The notes under the pieces were generated by a model. That model was not told where the DNA came from and did not search any database. It saw nothing but the letters and a program-made list of their open reading frames with translations. Positions 1 to 7,434 of a stretch of 20,029 nucleotides of DNA are shown here, one piece after another. Made by a program: the position numbers and the translations under genes. Numbering within the stretch: position 1 is the stretch's first letter; each line of letters opens with the position of its first letter. The DNA is from Trachipleistophora hominis. Lineage: Eukaryota > Microsporidia > Pleistophoridae. The stretch covers positions 4,701 to 24,729 of the forward strand of contig JH993838.1 of NCBI GenBank assembly GCA_000316135.1, written 5' to 3'.

Positions 1-379
1 ATTAATAATATCGTAGTATAATATTATTATCATAATCTAACGTTTTTGTGCTAATGATGAGGTCATTTATTACATCGTATCATTATTAATTTTACCTCTT
101 CATATTTCATCCTTCATTTCAATCATTTTTATGACCTTATACAGTCCACGATGTCAAGTAATAAAAGATTCATGACAGAGGATCGTTGATGGGCCTCGTG
201 AACAACAACTCATGCTATTAGAACAACAGGGGAAACATTAACGGTTGTCTACAAACCAACAGTGTGCCTTGATAACTTATACAAGCTACCCAGAAATAAA
301 ATAGAGAGAAATTTTCAATACCAATAGAATTATAAACGTGAGTTAAATGAGAACGCCAAAGAATCTTTAAGGGACCATA

Positions 380-2010
380 GAGTCTACGTACTTAATCAAG
401 CTATTAAGGCGTATAGTATTAAACCATTAAGCAAATTATACAATTCTAAATGATAAATGATAATGTTGACCACATTTAATTATGATTTTAAATGATTACT
501 GATCGAATAGGATTCTACAATTTGTACAAAAGGCTATGAAAAATGGAAAACTGAGATTTAAAAGAACGGTAGTAGAAAAAAATCAAGGGAAGCTGAAAGA
601 TGATAGTCCATCTGTTTTTTATATTAAAAATGGTGTTTATATAACAAGAACTAAGTTAATATACATATCGTCAGGTCAGAGTACTTAACGAAAATTACGA
701 AATAGGTTGAATCATCTAATTGATGATGTAGAAATAGCAGCCAGCAATGGATAATACACAAAATAACTAAATAACGGTGCTTAAATAAGCTAAGAATGAA
801 ATCAGGAATAGAAACGGTTAAATTAGAAATTGAACGATTATCGTACCTAGGGATGCCGGAATCGAAGTCTCGGATGATGACAAAATATCGCAGTCTGATA
901 ATATAACAAATAGAATTGATAAAATTTTGAAGAAAAACTTAATGCCAGAAACTTTGTAAAAGTAACCAATGAATATGCACCAACACTATGAAACTATTAC
1001 ACCAAAAGACAGACAAAGAAGCTATTGAGCTAAATATATATTTATGAATGATCTTTATATAAACAAAATCAATAATATCAGAAATATCTGAGGCAAAAGA
1101 AATTTTAAAATTGAATTCATAAAGAAAGCTTATATTACTGAACATGAGTAATTACCTACAAAATTATAATAAGAATGTAATCATCAAAAATTACCACTCG
1201 TTCACACAAAATGATAGTTTTGTATTAAAGACCAACTAACAACCAGGTATTGAGCAGAAATATAATCATAATTAAAACTATAATAAATACTTAAACAACT
1301 TTTAATAACACAAACCAATAACAGCCTGATATAATTCTGTTCAATAAAACGAATGAATATAAACGTGATAAGAAAAATAGCTTAGTATGGCTACGAAAAG
1401 ATACTTTTAACCAAAAATATGATGCAATATACACCAAATCTTAGAAGAGAAACAACTAAACAAGAGAAAATGTTCTATCTCTGTAAAATAAGCATCGCCA
1501 TAAATAAAACGTAGAAAAAAAGTGTATCATGATATTACGCACAGTGAGCACAAGTTAAACAGGATGGTGATGAAAGTGATAGATTTTAACGTAATAAGAA
1601 AATAAGGATTTACTGAGTACAAGAAATCATAGCAGCTTGCAATTTAAAGTACGACAACAGGTAATTAAAAGATAATCTTATAGATCCTTTCAGAACTGAT
1701 ACTAGAATCAAGATCAATAAACATGATATAATGGTCGAGAATTACCAACAGGATGAAATAATAAGCGTAGAAATTCGTATATCTGGCTGAACAATCTACA
1801 TGCTAGAAGAAACAATATGATCTCCAGAAAAAGAAATACGATAAACCGACAGCTAAAATAGTACCGTTTATCATGATATGGTATAGAATAACCGCTAAAC
1901 ACAACAAAAAATAAGAAATTTAAAAGGAACTACGAGTAAAACCTACAATTACGTACAGGAATGATCAAGAGAGGATCAAATGCATCTTGAACGTATATGA
2001 ACGAGGAACA
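380..2010 (+). pseudogene. Decayed non-LTR (LINE, R2/Dong-like) retrotransposon pol relic
   Basis: No intact frame exists here, but short coding stretches on the + strand fall in the order expected for the RT C-terminal half and the restriction-like endonuclease of an R2/R4/Dong-type pol. About 612-690 encodes VFYIKNG, resembling the segment after the RT catalytic box. Near 850-866 is SYLGMPE, resembling the conserved K/R-YLG-x-E box. About 1323-1440 encodes SLVWLRKD followed by DAIY, matching the WLK...TEA-I box. Near 1470 is KQEKMFYLCK, a possible worn CxxC. 1674-1787 encodes FRTDTRIKINKHDIMVE, matching the TDxKIxxNxPDIVV endonuclease core. The WLR to FRTD distance is about 100 codons, as in intact elements. 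Many stops and frame changes interrupt it. The RT YxDD box was not found, so the 5' limit is uncertain. The assignment rests on remembered family motifs, not on a search. Confidence 0.55.
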
Positions 2011-2894
2011 AATCGGGTTTAAAGATGAAACTTAAGAATAAAATTTTAAACATGTCTTGTGTACGTTATTTGTCCTTGTAAAACGGAAGATTAAATGAGT
2101 GTGTATTGAATAAAATTTTATCTTTTTGACTCTAACTTCTATTAGATAAAATTATTCTTGCCAATCTTTGTGTTACAGTGGAGATAAGAAAATAGTACTA
2201 AATGATAATTATCTTCCCCGTACATAGTTAGTAAAAGACATTCTGCGATGTTCCATTCATAAAACGTAGATATTCTTGTTTAACATCCTTTTCCATTACA
2301 ACACGATCATCCCAGTGCTGTTTGCAGCTTTTAGAAAAAGTTAAAAATCAATTTTAACCCAACGTCAATACTTCACATGATATTTTCAGTAAAATATTTC
2401 TATGTAAGTTCTAAAACACAGAAACTGCATACAACACATAATCTTTAACCTGCCTGTTCAATGAATTGTTCTATGTTTCCATAATCTAATCAATCAGCCT
2501 GCAAGTTGTTATTATGAGAGTTAAATAAACTATAGAACGTGCGAGCTGTATGAAAATACGTAATTTTTATTTCTTATCAACCCGTGTGTTATCTTCCTAT
2601 TCTAACAGCATATAATTAATAATACTTAGAATTAAAACATTAGTTACACAATGGTAACAGCCAATTCAGTCCAGTATTATTGTTGCCGTAAACTACGTCT
2701 TTATTCATTTTAAATAATCCATGTATCTAACACGATAATTATCCTGGTATTATTGTTAAGGATGATAGTCTCTATAAATATTTATTAACTAAGATAGTGA
2801 TTCTAACAACAATATTAAAAAAATTGTAATATCAACTATCATGACAATATCATTATGACCTGTTCAGAATGCTACCACGTATAAATTAGACTAA
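2011..2894. other. AT-rich spacer, no gene recognised
   Basis: No reading frame of useful length, no tRNA-like B box and no clear repeat was seen. The first part may include the 3' end of the retrotransposon relic, but I found no poly(A) or target-site duplication to mark it. Confidence 0.5.
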
Positions 2895-2993
2895 TGATAG
2901 TTTATTAAAGGCTCTGCTTTTCTTTAGTGATGGTTTATTAAAGACTTTGCTTTTCTTTAGTGATAGTTTATTAAAGACTTTGCTTGTCTTTAG
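2895..2993. repeat. 33 bp tandem repeat, three copies
   Basis: Three exactly adjacent 33-base units lie at 2895-2927, 2928-2960 and 2961-2993. Each begins TGATRGTTTATTAAAG and ends in TCTTTAG. They differ at only a few positions. A partial echo (agtttattaaagac) occurs near 3146. Function is unknown. Confidence 0.9.
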
Positions 2994-3019
2994 TAAATTT
3001 ACCTCGTGACAAGTAGAAT

Positions 3020-3105
3020 AACTTCTATAAACCAATGGCTGACGAAGCTACGGTTTGCGGTAACCCGCCAGCAGTTAATTTATGAATGGTGTGACGTAGC
3101 GGAGT
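3020..3105. other. GC-rich island with stem-loop potential (possible small RNA or gene scrap)
   Basis: Within DNA of roughly 25 percent GC this stretch is about half GC. GCTACG near 3046 pairs with CGTAGC near 3096, and inside that GCGG-TAAC-CCGC can form a second hairpin. The same DNA also contains a 16-codon frame (3035-3085, + strand) starting MADEATVCGN and ending in TGA, so it could equally be a gene scrap. I could not match it to tRNA, 5S, snRNA, SRP or RNase P signatures. Confidence 0.3.
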
Positions 3106-3212
3106 AAAAAGAAACTGAAGTACTAAATAAAAAAAATAAAAAATTAGTTTATTAAAGACCTACTTTGATAGAAAGTGGTACGTAATACGTTTGATACATT
3201 GTATAATTATAT

Positions 3213-3443
3213 ATGAAGATTATATCCAGTAGGTATGTGATGTTACGAGTCAGCCAACCTAAACAACAGAATTTGTACTACGTTCTAAAAAGGATACAAA
3301 TCTTCTTTAGACCAAGAATAAAATATTTTATTATTGTTAGTTATATGATCATTTATGACCGACAATCTTACGTTTTATATTACAAAGCCAATATAACACT
3401 ATTTCTAGTATATATTATCGTACTAATCATATCATTACGATAG
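3213..3443 (+). CDS. Doubtful short ORF, 76 codons
   Basis: The frame is rich in Ile, Tyr and Leu and has a hydrophobic C-terminal stretch (LFLVYIIVLIISL), which AT-rich non-coding DNA often yields by chance. No domain, signal peptide or promoter-like CCC motif supports it. The rest of 3106-4003 is AT-rich spacer with nothing recognisable. It is listed only so that it can be tested against transcripts. Confidence 0.12.
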   Translation: MKIISSRYVMLRVSQPKQQNLYYVLKRIQIFFRPRIKYFIIVSYMIIYDRQSYVLYYKANITLFLVYIIVLIISLR

Positions 3444-4003
3444 GTTCTTATGTTTTTTCTTTTTTTAGTAGAAATTAATTTAATTATCTCCTTCATAAAA
3501 CTAACCAATTAACCAAATATCACGTGTTTTAACATTCTTTATCAACAACACGTACGTTAAGATTTATTAAATTCTCTAGTTCACCACTTTTAAGTAAACT
3601 CCTTTCATTCTTCTAAAAAATAAAATCCTCGCAAACATTTACAAACTGCTCTAAGTATAAAAAGTTAAAATTATAAAAACGTTCTTTTTATGGCAAATTC
3701 ATAAAAGGCAGAGTTATTGAGCATCTCAAGTACAATTTACGTACCATTCTCGCAATAACATAAACATTTTAATACACTAGAACTGCACCATTACTAAAAT
3801 ATTGTTTAATAAAATATTTACTATTTGTATATTATTTGAAAAGATAACGTTAAACGATAGCTTGTGCATTTAATTCAATCATAGAAGAGTATAAAATATC
3901 AATACATGCCTATAATACTGCCATTTCCTTTTATAAAAGTATTTTACCGCCATTCCCGTACAACATTCCATAAAAACGATGCAAACACGGCAACACCATC
4001 CAA

Positions 4004-4336
4004 ATGCCCATCCAAACACGTACAACAATGAACGACACAGCACATACAACAACGAACAACACAACAATCCCTCAAACACGTGGTAATATATCATTCGAAG
4101 TGGACATGCACATGTTCATTTATATGGGAGTGTTGCTCACAGTGTTCATTATAATCATGTGCATGTATTACGCGTGTATTAGAGAGACTCAGGATGCGGT
4201 GATTATACAGAACGTTGCATATACACGGGAAAGACGTAGACCAAAGCGCTTAGATACGGTATTTGAAGAACAAGACGATGATGAGCAACCCAATCAATCA
4301 GAGATACGTTCACCTGACCGTGAAACAGTGGTATAG
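4004..4336 (+). CDS. Small single-pass membrane protein, hypothetical
   Basis: A 110-residue frame. Residues 1-34 are Thr/Asn-rich and polar with no signal peptide. Residues about 36-59 (HMFIYMGVLLTVFI...) form one strong transmembrane helix. They are followed by a basic patch (RERRRPKR, 75-82) and an acidic patch (EEQDDDEQ, 88-95). The positive charge after the helix suggests the N-terminus faces out and the tail is cytosolic. The Thr-rich outside part could be O-mannosylated. An alternative start is the ATG at 4028 (MNDTAHTTT), which has CCC 19 bases upstream; the first ATG is kept because the frame is open from a stop at 3971. No family was recognised. The amino-acid pattern and the even charge distribution make it more credible than other short frames nearby. 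Confidence 0.6.
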   Translation: MPIQTRTTMNDTAHTTTNNTTIPQTRGNISFEVDMHMFIYMGVLLTVFIIIMCMYYACIRETQDAVIIQNVAYTRERRRPKRLDTVFEEQDDDEQPNQSEIRSPDRETVV

Positions 4337-4605
4337 TCATCATATGCATTTTAAGTGGACAGTATCATAGTTGTATGGTAATATTAAAATGGTATAAAAT
4401 TATTTATAACGTTCCCTTTCTGTCCATACGATGAGTGTACGTGAAGAAGATAATTAAACCAATTTTTAGTTAAAATTCTGTTTGTACAACGGAACGTTTA
4501 GTAGCGGTGCTGCTGTTAATTTACCTTTTAATTTCTAATTTTACACTATTTCATATAATTTCCTGTAATTTATATTTTTACGTACGTTTAAAAAGCAAAT
4601 TATAA

Positions 4606-4700
4606 CCATAGACAGCGTCCTTTTCTAAAAAGACCGTTTAATTAATTCTTAACCTTGCCTAAACGACCTCTCCTGGCCATAGACAGCGTTCCTATCTAAG
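4606..4700. repeat. Spaced direct repeat, about 23 bp, two copies
   Basis: CCATAGACAGCGT followed by a similar CT-rich tail ending TCTAA occurs at 4606-4628 and again at 4677-4699, 71 bases apart. The remainder of 4337-4785 is AT-rich spacer. It includes a nine-codon mini-frame at 4431 (ATG AGT GTA CGT...TAA) preceded by CCC, which could be the scrap of a lost gene start. Confidence 0.7.
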
Positions 4701-4785
4701 TATCATCATCTCCAGTACGTAAAGTATAAAATATTTTACTAACCCTAAGAACTAAATAAAGTAACTTCCTTTTAAGATGGCATAG

Positions 4786-4925
4786 ATATCATGTGATTAC
4801 GTATCATGAATATCATGTGATTATTACGTATCATAAATATCGTGTGATAACGTATTATAACTATTGTGTGATTACGTATTATAACTATTGAGTGATTACG
4901 TATTATAAATATTGAGTGATTATGT
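4786..4925. repeat. Degenerate tandem repeat of about 24 bp, six copies
   Basis: Successive units follow the pattern ATATCATGTGATTACGTATC or its drifted form CTATTGWGTGATTACGTATT, with one unit carrying a 3-base insertion. Copies drift progressively from left to right. The sequence runs directly into the next repeat block. Confidence 0.85.
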
Positions 4926-5018
4926 CTTCTATATTATCACTTAAATATCTCCTATATTATCATTTAATTACCTTCTATATTATCACTTAAATACGTATTA
5001 TGATTATCATTTAAATAC
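4926..5018. repeat. Second tandem repeat of 23-24 bp, four copies
   Basis: Units at 4926-4948, 4949-4971, 4972-4994 and 4995-5018 share CTATATTATCAYTTAAWTAY; the last unit is the most diverged. It abuts the preceding repeat block on one side and the G-free tract on the other. Confidence 0.8.
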
Positions 5019-5032
5019 TTTTTTATTACTAG

Positions 5033-5364
5033 CCCTTCTTATATTACTAACCACCCCTCCTTATTATTCCTATCAATTCCTCATTACCCCTCTATATCAA
5101 TTTTTTAATTACTACCCCCAATATCCTTACCCATCCTATCCCCTACCCATCCCAATCTCTATCCTCTTACCCATCCCAATCTCCCCTCATTACCCATCTC
5201 AATCTCTAACCCTTACCCATCTCAATCTCCCCTCATTACCCCTACCTATCTAATCACTATCCCTAACCATTACCCATCCCAATCTCTCACCTATCAATAC
5301 TAACCCTTTATATTTCTAATAACAACCCTTTTTTACTTAATCTCCTTAATACTAACCTCAAACC
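5033..5364. repeat. 332-base tract with no G on the + strand
   Basis: Not one G occurs between 5033 and 5364. The tract is built of irregular copies of TTACCCATCCCAATCTC and related C/T/A words. It forms the 3' flank of the Sub2/UAP56 gene, contains its stop codon and covers its last ten or so codons. Confidence 0.95.
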
Positions 5365-6526
5365 GTTCCTGCACCTCATTCAAAACAACAATATCCTCCT
5401 CATTACAAATAAAACTAACAGCCGTACCCCTAGTCTCAAAACGACCAGCCCTTCCAACACGATGCAAATACGTCTGTGCATCCTCAGCCATATCATAATT
5501 CACCACCAAATTAATCTCAGCAATATCAATGCCACGCGCCATAAGATTGGTGGTCACCAAGAACCTGTAATTAAGGTTCTTGAACGACATGAAGCGTTGC
5601 ATACGCTCATTCGTATCATAATCGCTTGTTATTGCCACTGCAGGCAGGCCCTTCGTCTTGAGGTGCTCGCAGAGCACCTCCACACGCCTTTTATCCCTGC
5701 AGAATATCACGCACTGACTGATATCACGTATGCTGTCGATCAGGCCGATGAGCTTGTCCCGCTTGTTGTCTTCAATTACGTTGACGTAGCCCTGCTCAAG
5801 GCCGTGCAACGTGAGCTTGCGCTCCTCATCCACCTGCAACACGAAAGGATTGCGCACCATCAGCAGGCACGTACTCTTCATTTCGTTGGAGAGCGTGGCC
5901 GTGAAGAGCATCGTTTGCTTGGCGACCGGCGTCCTATAAATAATGCGCTGCACTGTCCACCGTGACGAGAGGGACGACAGGATGCTGTCCACCTCATCAA
6001 TTATGAGTATCCGCAGGGCGGATACGTCCAGCGCACCGCGCTGTATAAGATCGAACAGCCTGCCCGGCGTGCCCACCACCACATCAACACGCGCCTTCAG
6101 TTTCTCTACGTCACCGTTTACGTCCACGCCGCCAAAGACCATCTCAACCTTCAGATCGGTGTAACTCATGAAGCGCCTGAACTCGTTCGCAATCTGCACC
6201 ACCATTTCCTTGGTGTTGGCCACCGCCATTACCTGCACGCGTGCAGGTGATACGTCCTCTGCGTTGATGCGCTGCAGAGCGCTGAGCACGAACACCACGG
6301 TCTTGCCCGTGCCACTCTTGGCCTGGCATATTATGTCAGCGCCCAGTACTGCCTTGGGAATGACCTGCTGTTGAACTGCAGAGGGATGTTCCAGGTTGGC
6401 ATCGCGTATTGCTTTTATGAGCTCGTCTTTTAGGAGCAGCTCCGGGAATGAGGAGATTACGTCCGTATTTTTCGTTTTTTCTGTTTGGACTGTTTCTGCG
6501 TATTCGATCAGTTCCTCGTCAGACAT
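5333..6526 (-). CDS. SUB2: DEAD-box RNA helicase Sub2/UAP56 (DDX39), spliceosome and mRNA export
   Basis: ATP-dependent RNA helicase that acts in the nucleus in spliceosome assembly and, through THO/TREX, loads export factors on nascent mRNA. The 397-residue product has all core motifs in order: Q-motif region HPSAVQQQVIP (47-57), Walker A AKSGTGKT (69-76), GG (132-133), TPGR (153-156), motif II DEVD (177-180), motif III TAT (209-211), motif IV VIFC (273-276), motif V around TTNLMARGIDI (325-335) and motif VI HRVGRAGR (355-362). The SFPELLLKDEL start, the KLTLHGLEQ segment, NYDMAEDAQTYLHR and the QERFEVSI end identify the Sub2/UAP56 subfamily. Differences from that subfamily are DEVD for the usual DECD, NTKEM in motif Ia, and HRVGRAGR where UAP56 usually has HRVARAGR. 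The C-terminus stops about ten residues early, inside the G-free tract. It lies downstream of RPB1 in the same orientation. Confidence 0.92.
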   Translation of the reverse strand: MSDEELIEYAETVQTEKTKNTDVISSFPELLLKDELIKAIRDANLEHPSAVQQQVIPKAVLGADIICQAKSGTGKTVVFVLSALQRINAEDVSPARVQVMAVANTKEMVVQIANEFRRFMSYTDLKVEMVFGGVDVNGDVEKLKARVDVVVGTPGRLFDLIQRGALDVSALRILIIDEVDSILSSLSSRWTVQRIIYRTPVAKQTMLFTATLSNEMKSTCLLMVRNPFVLQVDEERKLTLHGLEQGYVNVIEDNKRDKLIGLIDSIRDISQCVIFCRDKRRVEVLCEHLKTKGLPAVAITSDYDTNERMQRFMSFKNLNYRFLVTTNLMARGIDIAEINLVVNYDMAEDAQTYLHRVGRAGRFETRGTAVSFICNEEDIVVLNEVQERFEVSIKEIK

Positions 6527-6533
6527 TTTCTGA

Positions 6534-6537
6534 GGGG
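6534..6537 (-). promoter_or_regulatory. CCCC motif just upstream of the Sub2/UAP56 ATG
   Basis: On the minus strand TACCCCTC lies with its CCCC 8-11 bases before the start codon. CCC- or GGG-type signals close to the ATG are known in microsporidian genes, and RPB1 has a similar motif at a similar distance. Its role here is inferred. Confidence 0.5.
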
Positions 6538-6539
6538 TA

Positions 6540-7135
6540 CTTAAAATGAATGTTTTAATGTTGGGGGGGTAGGAATATGGGGGGGGGGTGTAGTAGGGAT
6601 AATATGAGTTAGGGGATTAGTATGGTAGGAATAGTATGGGTTAGGGTATAGTATGGGGATAGTATGGTTTAGGGTATAGCATGAGTTAGGGGATAATATG
6701 GGTAGGAATATGAGGGGGTATAGTAGTATAGGTTAGTAATAGGGATAGGGTCTGTTAGGGTTAGTAGTAAAGGGTTAGAGTTAAAGGGTTATTATTACTA
6801 ATAATAAATAAGGTATAGTAATAAAAGGTATAAGTAAAGAATAACTTAATAGATTAGTAGGGTAGATGATCAATTAGGGTAGATGATTAATAGGGTAGAT
6901 AATAATTAATAGTAGGATAGATAATTAGTAGTAGGGTAGATGATTAGTAGTAATTACTATTAACTAACCTATTAATAATTAACTAACATATTTGAAATTA
7001 ACTACCCTACCGATCATCTATCCTACTGATCATTTATCCTAATTATTAACTAACCTAATTATTATCTTATCCTAATTATTATCTTATCCTACTGATCATC
7101 TAACCTACTAACTACAATCCATAATCTTATCCTAT
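6540..7135. repeat. Spacer module: C-poor G-rich arm then G-poor C-rich arm
   Basis: From 6540 to about 6955 the + strand has only a handful of C and is made of words such as GGGTTAGGGTATAGTATGG and later TAGGGTAGATGATTAAT. From about 6960 to 7135 it flips to words such as CTACCCTACCGATCATCTATC. The second arm is largely the reverse complement of the inner part of the first (6845-6955), so a long imperfect hairpin centred near 6960 is possible. G runs of 7 (6563-6569) and 10 (6579-6588) lie next to the helicase promoter. Confidence 0.85.
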
Positions 7136-7434
7136 ACTAATCTATTAATTACTACGTCCTAATAAATACGTTTAAAGATACTCATCACTTAATTAATGTA
7201 TAATGAAAGGAATAGATCACAGTAAAGTATTTATTAATAGAATAGAATGAGAGTAGTAGGTAATAGTTAGGGTTAGATGGTAGGGTTAGAGGTTAACTAA
7301 TCATTATCACTACATCAATCATTACATCAATCACTTAAACCACAGTCTAACAACTACCACAATCATTACCATAACAACTACATCAATCACTTAAACCACA
7401 GTCTAACAATTACCACAACAACTACATCAACCAA
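7136..7434. repeat. Second G-rich to C-rich flip and a 56 bp-spaced direct repeat, 3' flank of RPB1
   Basis: 7240-7300 is G-rich and C-poor (GGTAATAGTTAGGGTTAGATG). From about 7300 on into RPB1 the sequence is C-rich and almost G-free. CATCAATCACTTAAACCACA plus flanking bases occurs at 7323-7353 and again, 56 bases later, at 7379-7409. No gene is seen in this stretch. Confidence 0.8.

Noticed and set aside
939..1902. Minus-strand frames at 939-1145 and 1714-1902
   Set aside because: They lie antisense to coding-like fragments of the retrotransposon relic and show no domain.
3879..4094. Minus-strand 71-codon frame opposite the small membrane protein
   Set aside because: It overlaps the better supported + strand gene and its Cys/Leu-rich text mirrors Thr/Asn codons of the other strand.
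4786..5018. Regular 23-24 bp units as a CRISPR array
   Set aside because: Units are adjacent with no unique spacers, drift gradually, and the genome is eukaryotic.
5462..6374. Plus-strand frames across the helicase gene
   Set aside because: Antisense shadows of Sub2/UAP56 with no recognisable protein features.
6600..6800. Telomere-like TTAGGG words
   Set aside because: They are irregular, mixed with other G-rich words, and lie between two housekeeping genes; they belong to the skew module.
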